In this document: piece by piece, positions 6,367 through 16,204 of the stretch | Position numbering within the stretch: the stretch's first letter is position 1 | How the letters are laid out: each line of letters begins with the position of its first letter | Origin: Hydrogenophaga sp. | GTDB lineage: Bacteria; Pseudomonadota; Gammaproteobacteria; Burkholderiales; Burkholderiaceae_C | Assembly: GCA_011390855.1 (NCBI GenBank) | Contig: JAABRN010000137.1 | Coordinates: 1 to 24,538, forward strand | Direction of reading: 5' to 3' | DNA length: 24,538 nucleotides | Made by a program: the position numbers and the translations under genes | The notes under the pieces: model-generated | Told to the model about the DNA's origin: nothing | Databases searched by the model: none | The model's input: only the letters and a program-made list of their open reading frames with translations

Positions 6367-8175
6367 ATGAACCACATCCGCAACTTCTCCATCATTGCGC
6401 ACATCGATCACGGCAAGTCCACCCTCGCGGACCGGATCATTTCCTTGTGCGGTGGGCTCTCCGATCGGGAGATGAGCGAGCAGGTGCTCGACTCCATGGA
6501 TATCGAGAAAGAGCGTGGTATCACCATCAAGGCGCAGACCGCCGCACTGCTCTACAAGGCCCGTGATGGCCAGGTCTACAACCTCAATCTGATCGATACC
6601 CCCGGACACGTCGATTTCTCTTACGAGGTCAGCCGGTCGTTGTCGGCGTGTGAAGGAGCGCTGCTGGTCGTCGATGCCAGCCAGGGCGTTGAAGCACAGA
6701 CCGTTGCCAACTGCTACACCGCGCTGGACCTTGGTGTCGAGGTAGTGCCCGTGCTGAACAAGATGGATCTGCCCAATGCCGATCCAGACAACGCCAAGAT
6801 CGAAATTGAGGACGTCATCGGTATTGACGCAACAGATGCCATTCCATGCTCGGCCAAGACGGGCATGGGGGTGGAGGACATCCTGGAGGCTGTGGTCGCC
6901 CGCATTCCGCCACCCAAGGGCAATCCCGCCGCACCGCTGCGCGCCATGATTGTTGACAGCTGGTACGACGCCTACGTCGGTGTGGTCATGCTGGTTCGGG
7001 TGGTAGACGGACGCCTCCTCAAAGGCGAGCGCTTCAAGATGATGGCGACCCACACGGTTTACAACGCCGACAATCTCGGGGTCTTCACGCCAGCCAACGC
7101 GCCTCGCGACTCTCTGGAAGCGGGCGAGGTGGGTTACATCATCGCAGGCATCAAGGAGTTGCAGGCGGCCAAGGTGGGTGACACCATCACGCTGGAGAAA
7201 AAGCTGCCCAATAACGCAGGGCCAGCCACCGAAGCGCTACCGGGTTTCAAGGAAGTCAAGCCACAGGTATTTGCGGGTCTCTACCCCACGGAGGCCAATC
7301 AGTACGACGGCTTGCGCGACGCGCTGGAGAAGCTCAAGCTCAACGATGCCGCGCTTCAGTACGAGCCCGAGGTGTCTCAGGCACTGGGCTTCGGTTTTCG
7401 GTGCGGTTTCCTGGGTTTGTTGCACATGGAAATCGTGCAAGAGCGTCTGGAGCGTGAGTTCGATCAGGATCTCATCACCACTGCCCCGAGCGTGGTGTAC
7501 CAGGTGGTCAAGCCAGACGGTGAGGTGATTTTGGTGGAGAACCCTTCCAAGATGCCGGAGCAGGGGCGCATCGAGGAAATTCGCGAGCCCATCGTGACCG
7601 TGCATTTGTACATGCCGCAGGACTATGTGGGTGCTGTGATGACCCTGGCCAACCAGAAGCGCGGCATGCAACTCAACATGGCGTATCACGGCAAGCAGGT
7701 CATGCTCACCTACGACATGCCATTGGGCGAGATCGTGCTGGACTTCTTCGACAAGTTGAAGTCGGTGAGCCGCGGCTATGCTTCCATGGACTATGAATTC
7801 AAGGAATACCGGGCTTCTGATGTGGTCAAGGTCGATATTTTGCTCAACGGTGAAAAGGTCGATGCGCTTTCCATCATCGTGCACCGTTCCCAGTCGCAAT
7901 ACCGCGGGCGAGCGGTTGCTGCCAAGATGCGCGAAATCATCAGCCGCCAGATGTTCGATGTGGCCATTCAGGCGGCCATTGGTGGCAACGTGATTGCTCG
8001 CGAGACCATCAAGGCGCTTCGCAAGAATGTGCTGGCAAAATGCTACGGCGGTGACATCACCCGCAAACGCAAACTCCTCGAAAAACAGAAGGCGGGCAAA
8101 AAGCGCATGAAGCAAATCGGATCTGTTGAAGTGCCCCAGGAAGCGTTCCTGGCCATCCTTCAGGTGCAAGACTGA
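6367..8175 (+). CDS. lepA: Elongation factor 4 (LepA) GTPase
   Basis: LepA is a ribosome-binding translational GTPase related to EF-G that affects translation under stress. The 602-residue product has G1 AHIDHGKS at 11-18, G3 DTPGH at 77-81 and G4 NKMD at 131-134, followed by EF-G-like domains and the LepA-specific C-terminal domain with the family sequence [20 protein letters not shown] near the end. Length is normal. ATG 6367 fits the family N-terminus; a TTG directly before it (6364) is also in frame. The ribosome binding site is weak. Two terminator-like hairpins precede it, and its stop overlaps the first possible start codon of lepB, the usual LepA-signal peptidase pairing. Confidence 0.97.
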   Translation: MNHIRNFSIIAHIDHGKSTLADRIISLCGGLSDREMSEQVLDSMDIEKERGITIKAQTAALLYKARDGQVYNLNLIDTPGHVDFSYEVSRSLSACEGALLVVDASQGVEAQTVANCYTALDLGVEVVPVLNKMDLPNADPDNAKIEIEDVIGIDATDAIPCSAKTGMGVEDILEAVVARIPPPKGNPAAPLRAMIVDSWYDAYVGVVMLVRVVDGRLLKGERFKMMATHTVYNADNLGVFTPANAPRDSLEAGEVGYIIAGIKELQAAKVGDTITLEKKLPNNAGPATEALPGFKEVKPQVFAGLYPTEANQYDGLRDALEKLKLNDAALQYEPEVSQALGFGFRCGFLGLLHMEIVQERLEREFDQDLITTAPSVVYQVVKPDGEVILVENPSKMPEQGRIEEIREPIVTVHLYMPQDYVGAVMTLANQKRGMQLNMAYHGKQVMLTYDMPLGEIVLDFFDKLKSVSRGYASMDYEFKEYRASDVVKVDILLNGEKVDALSIIVHRSQSQYRGRAVAAKMREIISRQMFDVAIQAAIGGNVIARETIKALRKNVLAKCYGGDITRKRKLLEKQKAGKKRMKQIGSVEVPQEAFLAILQVQD

Positions 8176-9152
8176 TGGGGGCCGCAATGAGCGCAATGAC
8201 TGCGCTGGTGCTCACCGCTTTCGTTGGCTACACCGGCGCGTGGTACCTTGGCATGGTTCAAGGCAATTTCGCGCTGTTGCTGATGATGGCCACGTTGGTC
8301 ACGGGCATTTACTGGATCGCCGAGAAGCTTGTGTTCCTGCCGCAGCGGAAGAAGGCGGCAGATCAACTGCTGCTGGAGCACGATGCCCGAAGGGCTGCCC
8401 TGCAGCAGCAAGGCTTCAGCCAAATCGAAGGTGATGTCGATACGGCCCGGCAAAAGCTGCTGGCTCAACCTTGGTGGCTTGACTGGACCGCCGGTTTGTT
8501 TCCCGTGATTCTTGCCGTGTTTGTCCTGCGTTCGTTTCTGTTCGAGCCGTTCAAGATTCCCTCAGGCTCCATGATCCCGACGCTGCGGGTCGGGGATCTG
8601 ATTCTGGTGAACAAGTTTCACTACGGCATTCGCCTCCCGGTCTTCAACAAGAAGGTGATTGCCAACAACGACCCCCAGCGCGGCGACGTCATGGTCTTCC
8701 GTTACCCTCCCCAGCCCAGCCTCGACTACATCAAGCGTGTGGTGGGTCTGCCTGGCGACGAGGTGGCTTACCTCAACAAGTCACTCACGGTGAATGGTCA
8801 GCCCGTGCCGAAAGTCGCTCAACCAGAGTTCTTTGACAACGACAGCATGCGTTACGCCAAGCAGTTTCGCGAGACGTTCGGGTCGCGTTCATACAACACG
8901 TTGAACGACGATGACCGGCCTGCCTTCATTCCAGGCGCTACCGAGTTTCCTTTCAACGACAGTTGCCGCTACTCTGTCGAGGGTGTGGTGTGCAAAGTGC
9001 CTGAAGGTCACTATTTTTTGATGGGAGACAATCGCGACAATTCGCTTGACTCTCGATACTGGGGGTTTGTCCCCGAGGCCAATATCGTGGGCAGGGCCTT
9101 TTTCGTGTGGATGAATTTTGGTGACCTCGGGCGCATCGGCGCTTTTGAATAG
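8175..9152 (+). CDS. lepB: Signal peptidase I (LepB)
   Basis: This inner-membrane serine protease cleaves signal peptides from exported proteins. The 325-residue product has hydrophobic segments at about residues 5-25, 33-52 and near 105-120. The Ser-Lys dyad is Ser132 in PSGSMIPTL and Lys187 in DYIKRVVGLPGDEV, and the later motif MGDNRDNSLDSRYWG is complete. ATG 8175 overlaps the lepA stop (TGATG); ATG 8187, with GGGGG a few bases upstream, is an equally good start and would shorten the protein by four residues. An insertion-like stretch of about 60 residues lies before the last motif, as in other proteobacterial LepB proteins. Confidence 0.96.
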   Translation: MGAAMSAMTALVLTAFVGYTGAWYLGMVQGNFALLLMMATLVTGIYWIAEKLVFLPQRKKAADQLLLEHDARRAALQQQGFSQIEGDVDTARQKLLAQPWWLDWTAGLFPVILAVFVLRSFLFEPFKIPSGSMIPTLRVGDLILVNKFHYGIRLPVFNKKVIANNDPQRGDVMVFRYPPQPSLDYIKRVVGLPGDEVAYLNKSLTVNGQPVPKVAQPEFFDNDSMRYAKQFRETFGSRSYNTLNDDDRPAFIPGATEFPFNDSCRYSVEGVVCKVPEGHYFLMGDNRDNSLDSRYWGFVPEANIVGRAFFVWMNFGDLGRIGAFE

Positions 9153-9186
9153 ATCCGTGTTGTTCGGCCAATCTGGAGATCATGTA

Positions 9187-9534
9187 ATGAAGACAAAAAA
9201 AAATCAGCAAGGGCTTACCTTTTTTGGACTGCTGGTGGTCGGTATTTTGCTCGCGTTGGCTGGGGTGGTCGCGGCGCAGGTGGTGCCCACTTACATTGAA
9301 TACATCGCCGTGCAGAAAGCGGTGAAGCAGGCTTCGACGGGAACGACCGTCGCCGAGGTGCGCAGCATTTTTGACAAGGCCGCCCAGATTGACGACATTC
9401 GCACCATTTCCGGCAAAGACCTGGAGGTTGGCAAAGTAGGCGATCAAGTGGTGGTCTCGTTTTCCTATGACCGGGAAATCCACTTGACCGGGCCGGCCTT
9501 CCTGGTCATGCGCTACGAAGGGCGTTCGCGATGA
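9187..9534 (+). CDS. DUF4845 membrane protein with prepilin-like N-terminus
   Basis: A 115-residue protein of the DUF4845 family, commonly found between lepB and rnc in beta- and gammaproteobacteria; its function is not established. The N-terminus, a basic KTKKNQQ stretch then GLTFFGLLVVGILLA, resembles a type IV prepilin leader (Gly followed by a hydrophobic helix). It lacks the usual Glu at position 5 after the Gly, so it is more likely a simple membrane anchor. The rest is a short soluble alpha/beta domain. ATG 9187 is preceded by GGAGA about ten bases upstream. An earlier in-frame start (9118) would overlap lepB and is unlikely. Confidence 0.85.
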   Translation: MKTKKNQQGLTFFGLLVVGILLALAGVVAAQVVPTYIEYIAVQKAVKQASTGTTVAEVRSIFDKAAQIDDIRTISGKDLEVGKVGDQVVVSFSYDREIHLTGPAFLVMRYEGRSR

Positions 9535-9577
9535 AGGGTTCCAATCGGGATCGATACCCCGTGGGAAATCTCGGCTC

Positions 9578-10273
9578 TTGAACGCAGATCTCATTGCGCT
9601 TCAACAGCGCCTGAACCACAGCTTTCAAAACCTGCGCCTTCTGGAGCGCGCACTGACCCATCGCAGTTTCTCGGCCGATCACAACGAGCGCCTTGAATTT
9701 CTGGGCGACTCCGTGCTGAATCTGGCTGTTTCCGGACTCTTGTTCGAAAAGCTCAGTGACTTGCCCGAGGGCGATTTGTCCCGTGTGAGGGCCAACCTGG
9801 TCAAGCAGGAGACCCTGTTTCAGATGGCGGCCTCACTGGGCCTCGCATCCGTTCTGCGCCTGGGCGATGGCGAAAAGCGATCTGGCGGGCACAAGCGCCC
9901 ATCCATACTGGCTGACGCGCTTGAGGCCATCATTGGCGCGGTCTACCTGGACGCTGGCTTCGACACCGCTGCGGCCATGGTGCGCCGCCTGTATGCCGGG
10001 GTGGAACTGAGCACCCATATGAGTGCCATGGGCAAAGATCCCAAGACGGAATTGCAGGAGTGGCTGCAGGCGCGCAAAATGAAGCTGCCGGCCTATCGGG
10101 TGGTGGCCACATTGGGTGAAGCACACAAGCAGTCATTCGATGTGGAATGTTCGGTGACCGAATTCGCCCTGAGCGAACGCGGCATTGGGGCTTCCCGCCG
10201 TGCAGGCGAACAGGCCGCTGCGGCCGCCATGCTGCAACGCCTTGCGTCCCGGCCGGGCGAACGCAGCGCCTGA
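9578..10273 (+). CDS. rnc: Ribonuclease III (Rnc)
   Basis: RNase III cleaves double-stranded RNA in rRNA maturation and mRNA control. The 231-residue product has the catalytic signature ERLEFLGDSVL (Glu40, Asp44) and the second acidic pair Asp113/Glu116 in LADALEAIIGAVYLDAG, followed by a double-stranded RNA-binding domain at about 154-225 ending in a GASRRAGEQAAAAAML helix. The best-fitting start is a TTG at 9578, since no ATG or GTG gives the normal family N-terminus. A rare start codon without a clear ribosome binding site suggests low translation or coupling to the DUF4845 gene, 43 bases upstream. era follows, as in most proteobacteria. Confidence 0.95.
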   Translation: MNADLIALQQRLNHSFQNLRLLERALTHRSFSADHNERLEFLGDSVLNLAVSGLLFEKLSDLPEGDLSRVRANLVKQETLFQMAASLGLASVLRLGDGEKRSGGHKRPSILADALEAIIGAVYLDAGFDTAAAMVRRLYAGVELSTHMSAMGKDPKTELQEWLQARKMKLPAYRVVATLGEAHKQSFDVECSVTEFALSERGIGASRRAGEQAAAAAMLQRLASRPGERSA

Positions 10274-10329
10274 GACATCGAGCCGATGTGTTCTGACACA
10301 TCCAAACTGAACCAAGTTGATCCGACCAC

Positions 10330-11373
10330 ATGCCCAAACCACCTGCCCATCCAAACGCGTCGCCAGCCAGCCCGGTTCCACCGGGCGCCAACGCAGAGCT
10401 CGATGCCATGCTGGCGCGTGCGCTGGGAAAGTCGGAGGCGGAGGTTGAGGTGGATTTGCCCGGCGAAGAGTCGTCAGAGGTGGTTGATCCCGCTGAGAAA
10501 CGGTGTGGTTACGTGGCCATCGTGGGCAAACCCAATGTCGGTAAATCGACACTGCTCAATGCGCTCGTTGGTCAGAAGGTCAGCATCACATCGCGTAAGG
10601 CCCAGACCACACGCCACCGGATCACAGGCATGCGCACGCTCGGGGCCACCCAGTTTGTGTTTGTCGACACGCCCGGATTTCAAACGCGCCATGGCAACGC
10701 CTTGAATCGAGCGCTCAACAAGACGGTGCTCGGTGCGGTCAGTGACGTGGACCTGATTCTGTTCGTGGTGGAAGCGGGCCAGTTCAATCTGGCCGACGCC
10801 AAGGTGTTGTCGCTGCTGCCCGCGAATGTGCCGGCGATTCTGGTGGCCAACAAGTTTGATCTGGTGCATCGCCGTGGCGATCTGGCGCCCTGGCTGCGAT
10901 CCATGCAGGAGCGCCATCCCTTTTCCGAGTTCGTGCCGATGTCGGCCAAAACGTCCAAAGACATCGAACGGCTGTTCGGAATCTGCGAGAAGTACCTTCC
11001 TCAGCAACCCTGGATGCACAGCCCCGACGACCTGACGGATCGGAGCGAACGGTTCATGGCCAGCGAAATGGTGCGCGAGAAGCTGTTTCGACTCACCGGC
11101 GATGAGCTGCCATACACCTCCACGGTGATCATCGACAAATTCGAAGAAGAAGGGCGACTCAGGCGCATTGCTGCCACGATCGTGGTGGAGCGCGAAGGCC
11201 ACAAAGGCATGGTCATTGGCGACAAGGGCGAAAAGCTCAAGCGCATCGGTACCGAAGCCCGGCAAGAGCTCGAAAAGCTCTGGGATTGCAAAGTCTTCCT
11301 GGAGCTTTGGGTAAAAGTGCGCTCTGGCTGGGCCGATGACGACGCTCGCGTGCGTTCGTTTGGCTACGAGTGA
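10330..11373 (+). CDS. era: GTPase Era, 16S rRNA/30S assembly factor, with N-terminal extension
   Basis: Era is an essential GTPase that binds the 3' end of 16S rRNA during 30S maturation. The 347-residue product has G1 GKPNVGKS at 66-73, G3 DTPG at 113-116 and G4 NKFD at 174-177, then a C-terminal KH domain with its GxxG loop in VIGDKG at 295-300. E. coli Era has 301 residues, and the difference is an N-terminal extension of about 58 residues: Pro/Ala-rich at first, then an acidic stretch (about 36-55). A start at Met27 would remove half of it. The gene follows rnc after 56 bases, and recO lies 80 bases downstream. Confidence 0.95.
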   Translation: MPKPPAHPNASPASPVPPGANAELDAMLARALGKSEAEVEVDLPGEESSEVVDPAEKRCGYVAIVGKPNVGKSTLLNALVGQKVSITSRKAQTTRHRITGMRTLGATQFVFVDTPGFQTRHGNALNRALNKTVLGAVSDVDLILFVVEAGQFNLADAKVLSLLPANVPAILVANKFDLVHRRGDLAPWLRSMQERHPFSEFVPMSAKTSKDIERLFGICEKYLPQQPWMHSPDDLTDRSERFMASEMVREKLFRLTGDELPYTSTVIIDKFEEEGRLRRIAATIVVEREGHKGMVIGDKGEKLKRIGTEARQELEKLWDCKVFLELWVKVRSGWADDDARVRSFGYE

Positions 11374-11453
11374 ACGCCAGAGCGCCATCAGCGTTGTCGA
11401 GAACAAGCTTCGGAACTCTTGAGTCGTTGATCGTCCGCTGATGGGCTCCTGAC

Positions 11454-12269
11454 ATGGCTTCACGCCGTTTTGCCGACGAACCCGCTTTTGTCTTGCACCG
11501 GTACGACTGGAGTGAGTCCAGTCTTGTGCTGGAGGTGTTCACCCGCCACCACGGGCGAATCGCCCTTGTGGCGAAAGGGGTCAAGCGGCCCACGTCGCAA
11601 TTCCGCCCGGTTTTGTTGCCGCTGCAGCCGCTGTTGTTGAGCTGGGGTGGAGACGCTGAGGTCAGAACACTCAAGGCTGCGCAATGGCAGGGTGGGCATG
11701 TCATGCCGACCGGTGAGGCCTTGTTGTCCGGCAGCTACCTCAATGAGTTGCTGATGCGTCTTCTGGCCAGGGACGATGCGCATGAGCGGCTCTTTGACCA
11801 CTACGCCATGGCGGTGCAGTTGTTGGCGGAGCGGGGCGATACGCAGGAGCTTCTGCTTCGGGCTTTTGAGCTGTTGTTGTTGAAGGAGATCGGCCTGCTA
11901 CCGGACCTGTCTCGGGACGGCAGCTCCATGATCGCGGTGGACCCGGCAGGCTCTTACGTGCTGGTGCCCGAAAGCGGTCTGCGCGTGGCGCAAGAGGGCG
12001 AAGGCCGCCCGTTGACGGGGGAGCAATGTCTTGGTCTGTACCATGCCATGGAAGGGGACACTCCCTTTCTGGCCACGCTGCGGGCTTGTGCTTCCTGCAT
12101 GGCGGCACTGCGCATACCCTTGCGCGGCCTGCTGCACTACCATTGCGGTGTCCGGGTGTTCAAGACCCGTCAACTGATGATCGATGTGCAGTCCATGATG
12201 CGCCTGAGCGGGCCAGCTGTGGCCGGCGGAGATCTGACACCTGTTCCGAGAACCTCATCCACCTCATGA
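11454..12269 (+). CDS. recO: DNA repair protein RecO
   Basis: RecO works with RecR to load RecA on SSB-coated single-stranded DNA in RecF-pathway gap repair. The 271-residue product shows an N-terminal OB-fold (about 1-85) with the family pattern [20 protein letters not shown] and [13 protein letters not shown] helical C-terminal region contains a Cys pair (Cys212, Cys215 in CASC) that in some RecO proteins belongs to a zinc site; here only this pair and one later Cys are visible. The stop overlaps the pdxJ start codon (ATGA at 12266-12269), so the two are probably translationally coupled. Confidence 0.92.
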   Translation: MASRRFADEPAFVLHRYDWSESSLVLEVFTRHHGRIALVAKGVKRPTSQFRPVLLPLQPLLLSWGGDAEVRTLKAAQWQGGHVMPTGEALLSGSYLNELLMRLLARDDAHERLFDHYAMAVQLLAERGDTQELLLRAFELLLLKEIGLLPDLSRDGSSMIAVDPAGSYVLVPESGLRVAQEGEGRPLTGEQCLGLYHAMEGDTPFLATLRACASCMAALRIPLRGLLHYHCGVRVFKTRQLMIDVQSMMRLSGPAVAGGDLTPVPRTSSTS

Positions 12270-13054
12270 CCGCAACCATATCGCACAGCCCCGCCGGTAC
12301 GGCCTTGTCTGTCAACCTGAACAAGGTGGCCCTCGTGCGCAACACCCGCCACCTGGGCATACCTTCAGTCGTGCGTGCGGCTATCCAGTGTCTGGAGGCT
12401 GGTGCACAAGGCATCACGGTGCATCCCAGGCCCGACGAGCGCCATGTGCGCCTGGGCGATGTGTTTGAACTGGGCGAGCTGATGCTGTCCTGGCCTGACC
12501 GGGAATTCAACATCGAAGGCAATCCGCTTCACAACCTGATGGCTGTTGCGAGGGACGTGAAGGCAAGGGGGTTGCCCTTGCACCAGTTGACCTTTGTACC
12601 CGACAGCGAAGGTCAGTTCACCAGCGATCACGGCTGGTCTTTTCCGCAGGACGAAGAAAAGCTTCGCGACCTGATCGCTCAGGGGCAGGCACTGGGTGCG
12701 CGCGTGAGCCTTTTCATGGATGCCGATGCGGCAGCCATGCGTGCTGCACGTGCGGTGGGTGCGGATCGGGTGGAGCTGTACACCGAGCCCTATGCAGCGG
12801 CCTGGCAGGCGTCGCCAGAGCGCGCCTTGCAGCTGGAGCGTTTTTGTGCTGCGGCAAAAGCCGCAACAGCCGTGGGATTGGGGGTCAACGCCGGCCACGA
12901 TCTCAACCGGGAAAATCTGACGGACTTTCTGCGCCATGTGCCTGGCGTGCACGAGGTGTCCATTGGCCATGCCCTGATCGCTGATGCCCTCGAGATGGGT
13001 TACACCGCCACAGTCAAAGCCTACCGCCGTGCCATGGACGAAGCCTCGATCTGA
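12266..13054 (+). CDS. pdxJ: Pyridoxine 5'-phosphate synthase (PdxJ), NLNK-type N-terminus
   Basis: PdxJ condenses 1-deoxyxylulose 5-phosphate with 3-amino-2-oxopropyl phosphate to form pyridoxine 5'-phosphate in the DXP-dependent vitamin B6 pathway. The 262-residue TIM-barrel protein keeps His53 ([10 protein letters not shown]), Glu84 (FNIEG) and His211 (VNAGHDL), which align with catalytic His45, Glu72 and His193 of E. coli. The usual first-strand motif VNIDH is replaced by VNLNK (16-20), so it belongs to a divergent subtype. ATG 12266 overlaps the recO stop; the upstream open frame from 12026 is inside recO. The recO-pdxJ-acpS order is widely conserved in proteobacteria. Confidence 0.94.
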   Translation: MTATISHSPAGTALSVNLNKVALVRNTRHLGIPSVVRAAIQCLEAGAQGITVHPRPDERHVRLGDVFELGELMLSWPDREFNIEGNPLHNLMAVARDVKARGLPLHQLTFVPDSEGQFTSDHGWSFPQDEEKLRDLIAQGQALGARVSLFMDADAAAMRAARAVGADRVELYTEPYAAAWQASPERALQLERFCAAAKAATAVGLGVNAGHDLNRENLTDFLRHVPGVHEVSIGHALIADALEMGYTATVKAYRRAMDEASI

Positions 13055-13068
13055 GTGAAGAGGGTTCG

Positions 13069-13461
13069 ATGATCTACGGCATAGGCACCGACATTTGCGA
13101 TATTCGGCGCATGGAGGCCACCTGGAAGCGCCAGGGTGAGCGTTTCGCGCGCAAGGTGTTGGCAGATGCCGAGTTTGCAGTCTGGCAACAGCGCAGCGCG
13201 CGTTGGCCCCAACGCGGTCTTCGCTACCTCGCCACGAGGTTCTCTGCCAAGGAAGCATTTTCCAAAGCGGTAGGTATGGGTATGCGCATGCCCATGACCT
13301 GGCGAAGTTGCGAGATAGGCAACCTGTCCAGTGGCCAGCCCGTCATCATCCTTCACGGTGAGCTCAAGACCTGGTTTGAAGGTGAAGGTCTTCGCGCCCA
13401 TGTGACCGTTACCGACGAAACCGACTACGCGGCCAGCTTTGTGGTCGTGGAACGGGACTGA
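13069..13461 (+). CDS. acpS: Holo-[acyl-carrier-protein] synthase (AcpS)
   Basis: AcpS transfers 4'-phosphopantetheine from CoA to a serine of apo-ACP, activating it for fatty-acid synthesis. The 130-residue product has the magnesium-binding Asp8 in GIGTDICDI and Glu62 in [13 protein letters not shown], both family hallmarks. Length is normal. The start is 14 bases after pdxJ, with GAAGAGGG as ribosome binding site. Confidence 0.96.
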   Translation: MIYGIGTDICDIRRMEATWKRQGERFARKVLADAEFAVWQQRSARWPQRGLRYLATRFSAKEAFSKAVGMGMRMPMTWRSCEIGNLSSGQPVIILHGELKTWFEGEGLRAHVTVTDETDYAASFVVVERD

Positions 13462-13486
13462 CCTGACAACCCTTCAAAATCCAGCC

Positions 13487-14578
13487 ATGCATGCACACGC
13501 TCCCCTGATCATCGATGTGGCTGGCTTCGGCCTCAGCGCTGACGATCGCCGTCGACTCGCCCATCCATTGGTGGGCGGGGTCACTCTGTTTGGTCGCAAC
13601 TGGCGCGATCGCGATCAACTGACGGCACTGTGCGGTGAAATCAAGGCCGTGCGGAGCGATCTCCTCATCGCGGTTGATCACGAGGGTGGACGCGTGCAGC
13701 GCTTCCGCACCGACGGCTTCACCCATCTTCCACCCATGGCCGAGCTGGGCCGCATGTGGATGGCGCCCGCCAAGAAGGATGAATTGGAGGGCGCGGCCGC
13801 CCTGAGAGCCACCAACGCGGCCGTGGCTGTGGGTTATGTGCTGGGTGCCGAACTGCGCTCTTGTGGCGTGGATCTGAGCTTCACGCCGGTGCTGGACCTT
13901 GACCATGGCGGCAGTTCGGTCATTGGTGACCGGTCCCTCGCGCGAGATCCCAGGGTCGTGTCAGTGCTGGCACAGAGTCTGATGCACGGTCTGCTGCAAA
14001 GCGGTATGGCCAACTGCGGCAAGCACTTCCCAGGGCATGGTTTCGTTCGTGCAGATTCCCATCTGGCCATTCCTGTCGACCCGCGAAGCCTCAAGCACAT
14101 CCTGGCAGAGGATGCCGCGCCCTACGACTGGTTGTCTGCCAGTTTGCAGGCTGTCATGCCGGCCCATGTGATCTACCCCAGGGTAGATTCGCGACCTGCA
14201 GGCTTTTCTGCCCGCTGGTTGCAGGACGTGCTGAGAAGAAAGCTCGGGTTCACAGGAGCGATCTTCAGCGATGACTTGAGTATGGAGGCGGCTCGTCACA
14301 TCGATGGGCGACAGGTCAGCTTTGCGCAAGCCGCGCTGGCGGCACTCGCTGCGGGCGTTGACATGGTGGTGATTTGCAATCAGTCGGTGGTTGACGGTGG
14401 TGCGCCCATCGATGACGCCATCGAAGCCCTTTCGCGTGCGATCTACATGGGCCAGTGGGCGCCCCAGCCGTCCAGCGAGGCGAGACGCCTGGCGCTGATT
14501 CCCCGTTTCAAGGCGCCGGAATGGGGTGACCTGATGGTGAGCGAGCCCTACATGCGGGCGTTGAATTTGCTGCCCTGA
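13487..14578 (+). CDS. nagZ: Beta-N-acetylhexosaminidase NagZ (GH3)
   Basis: NagZ is a cytoplasmic glycosidase that removes N-acetylglucosamine from GlcNAc-anhydroMurNAc-peptides during cell-wall recycling; its products can signal to AmpR-type beta-lactamase regulators. The 363-residue GH3 barrel shows DHEGGRVQRF at 64-73, the KHFPGHG motif with its flexible Asp/His loop (179-192, ending ADSH), and the nucleophile Asp in SDDLSMEAA (261-269). It is slightly longer than E. coli NagZ (341). ATG 13487 gives the family N-terminus, 25 bases after acpS; an in-frame TTG at 13439 would overlap acpS. It is the last gene of the operon and converges on the LON-domain gene. Confidence 0.95.
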   Translation: MHAHAPLIIDVAGFGLSADDRRRLAHPLVGGVTLFGRNWRDRDQLTALCGEIKAVRSDLLIAVDHEGGRVQRFRTDGFTHLPPMAELGRMWMAPAKKDELEGAAALRATNAAVAVGYVLGAELRSCGVDLSFTPVLDLDHGGSSVIGDRSLARDPRVVSVLAQSLMHGLLQSGMANCGKHFPGHGFVRADSHLAIPVDPRSLKHILAEDAAPYDWLSASLQAVMPAHVIYPRVDSRPAGFSARWLQDVLRRKLGFTGAIFSDDLSMEAARHIDGRQVSFAQAALAALAAGVDMVVICNQSVVDGGAPIDDAIEALSRAIYMGQWAPQPSSEARRLALIPRFKAPEWGDLMVSEPYMRALNLLP

Positions 14579-14592
14579 TACCTTGCGTCAGC

Positions 14593-14611
14593 GACTGGCT
14601 GATCAGCCGTC
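14593..14611. terminator. Weak hairpin between convergent nagZ and the LON-domain gene
   Basis: GACTGGCT (14593-14600) and AGCCGTC (14605-14611) form a 7-bp stem with one bulged T and a GATC loop. It overlaps the stop of the minus-strand gene. Neither side has a T run, so intrinsic termination would be inefficient; this 24-base convergent gap holds nothing else. Confidence 0.3.
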
Positions 14612-15283
14612 AAGACCCAGCTTTTCGAGCAGATCGGCCACCAGTTCCAGGCGCAGCATTGGGTTGTCCAGTGCCATCAATCGTTGTTTGAGGTCGGTCG
14701 GAGCCGGTAGCAGTTCGGTCCAGCGGTTGGCCACCCAGCCGCTGTCGTCCCATTGGTAGGGCGGCTGAATGGGCAGATCGGTCAGTTGCCCGGGATCGCG
14801 TTCCTGCAGATTGTTCAACAGCCGCTGCAGGGCGTCTCGCGTGCTGACAAGATGGTCTGGTACTGCCACCAATGGTTCGGTCGCGTCCAGCCTCACGTCT
14901 GCCACCCAAAGGCCATGCTGGAGCTGCTGGCGGCGGGTGACATGGAAGCGCTGCAGACCGCGGCACCGGATCACCATCAGTCCAGGCTGGGGTCGCTCCA
15001 GTTGTTCAATCTGCGCCATGGTCCCCACGGAATGAAAAACCTCCTTGGCAAAGCCGTCCCCGCTTGGGGGTGCCTGAGGATCGATCCGTCGCACTTCGCT
15101 GCCTTCACTCAGTGACACGACACCAAAGGGTGCCCCTGCCTTGTGGCAACGTCCAATCATGTCCAGATAGCGCACCTCGAAGATGCGCAAAGACATCCAG
15201 CCGCCTGGAAACAGCACGGTCTGCAGTGGGAACAGGGGCAGCTGAGACAGCGTGAGCGGTTCAGCCTCTGGCTGCGAGGTCAA
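14603..15283 (-). CDS. LON substrate-binding-domain protein (stand-alone Lon N-terminal domain)
   Basis: A 226-residue protein made of only the N-terminal substrate-binding domain of Lon protease, without ATPase or protease parts. The diagnostic sequence [29 protein letters not shown] lies at about 15-43; the rest is a beta-rich PUA-like core and a helical tail. The role of such stand-alone proteins is not settled; peptide or adaptor binding is a guess. The start is a TTG at 15283 overlapping the accD stop (TTGA); the only ATG alternative (residue 30) would cut into the conserved domain. The overlap suggests coupling to accD. Confidence 0.88.
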   Translation of the reverse strand: MTSQPEAEPLTLSQLPLFPLQTVLFPGGWMSLRIFEVRYLDMIGRCHKAGAPFGVVSLSEGSEVRRIDPQAPPSGDGFAKEVFHSVGTMAQIEQLERPQPGLMVIRCRGLQRFHVTRRQQLQHGLWVADVRLDATEPLVAVPDHLVSTRDALQRLLNNLQERDPGQLTDLPIQPPYQWDDSGWVANRWTELLPAPTDLKQRLMALDNPMLRLELVADLLEKLGLDG

Positions 15284-16158
15284 TCGGTGACCACCGCATC
15301 AGCGCTCTGGCGCTGCAACATGGCCAGCGTGCTGGCGATGGTGGCACGCAGTTCGCGCCGGTCGCAGATGAAGTCAACCGCGCCCTTGGTCTGCAGGAAC
15401 TCGGCCCGCTGGAACCCTTCGGGAAGCTTCACCCGCACGGTGTTTTCGATCACGCGAGGTCCTGCGAATCCGATCAGGGCCTTGGGTTCGGCGATCACCA
15501 CATCACCGACAAAAGCAAAACCGGCAGAAACGCCTCCCATGGTGGGATCGGTGAGCACGCTGATGTAGGGCAGCCCCTTTTTGGCCAGGCGGGTCAGCGC
15601 AGCGTTGGTCTTTGCCATCTGCATCAACGACAGCAAACCTTCCTGCATGCGTGCGCCGCCTGTTGCGGTGAAACACACAAATGGGACTTTTTGAGCAATG
15701 GCTTCCTCGACCCCGCGCACGAATCGTTCACCAACCACCGATCCCATGGAGCCGCCCATGAAATCAAATTCAAAGCAGACCGCCACCAGGCTGATGCCAT
15801 GCACGGCGCCGCCCATGACGATGAGGGCATCGGTTTCACCGGTGGTTTCCAGGGCCTCCTTCAGGCGCTCAGGGTATTTGCGACTGTCCTTGAATTTGAG
15901 GGCATCCACCGGCAGCACCTCCTGGGCCAGCTCGTATCGACCTTCGGCGTCGAGAAACGCGTTCAGTCGGGCACGGGCGCCGATCCTGTGGTGGTGGCTG
16001 CAGTGGGGGCACACATTCTGGTTTTTTTCCAGATCATTCTTGTAGAGCACCGCTTCGCAGCTGGGGCACTTGATCCACAGACCTTCTGGCACACTGCGGC
16101 GCTCTGTCGGGTCGGTGGGCGTGATCTTGGGTGGCAGCAGCTTTTCTAGCCAGGACAT
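15280..16158 (-). CDS. accD: Acetyl-CoA carboxylase carboxyltransferase subunit beta (AccD)
   Basis: AccD pairs with AccA to transfer the carboxyl group from carboxybiotin to acetyl-CoA, making malonyl-CoA, the first committed step of fatty-acid synthesis. The 292-residue product has the N-terminal Cys4 zinc ribbon (Cys31, Cys34, Cys50, Cys53) and a crotonase-fold core with [11 protein letters not shown] and [11 protein letters not shown] motifs. ATG 16158 has a strong AAAGGAGAAAAC ribosome binding site; 33 further in-frame residues upstream are rejected because they overlap trpA. It is 46 bases downstream of trpA, an arrangement common in betaproteobacteria. Confidence 0.97.
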   Translation of the reverse strand: MSWLEKLLPPKITPTDPTERRSVPEGLWIKCPSCEAVLYKNDLEKNQNVCPHCSHHHRIGARARLNAFLDAEGRYELAQEVLPVDALKFKDSRKYPERLKEALETTGETDALIVMGGAVHGISLVAVCFEFDFMGGSMGSVVGERFVRGVEEAIAQKVPFVCFTATGGARMQEGLLSLMQMAKTNAALTRLAKKGLPYISVLTDPTMGGVSAGFAFVGDVVIAEPKALIGFAGPRVIENTVRVKLPEGFQRAEFLQTKGAVDFICDRRELRATIASTLAMLQRQSADAVVTD

Positions 16159-16204
16159 GTTTTCTCCTTTGCGTGGACGGCTTGCGACCAACGCGAATTC
16201 GGGA

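Noticed and set aside
7237..8196. A long antisense open frame (319 codons) opposite lepA, and similar antisense frames opposite era and pdxJ
   Set aside because: These are His/Leu/Arg-rich shadow frames typical of high-GC coding DNA opposite well-identified genes.
9187..9260. The DUF4845 protein as a true type IV pilin
   Set aside because: It has a Gly-hydrophobic leader-like start but no Glu5, no typical pilin C-terminal cysteines, and sits in the lepB-rnc operon where DUF4845 proteins are expected.
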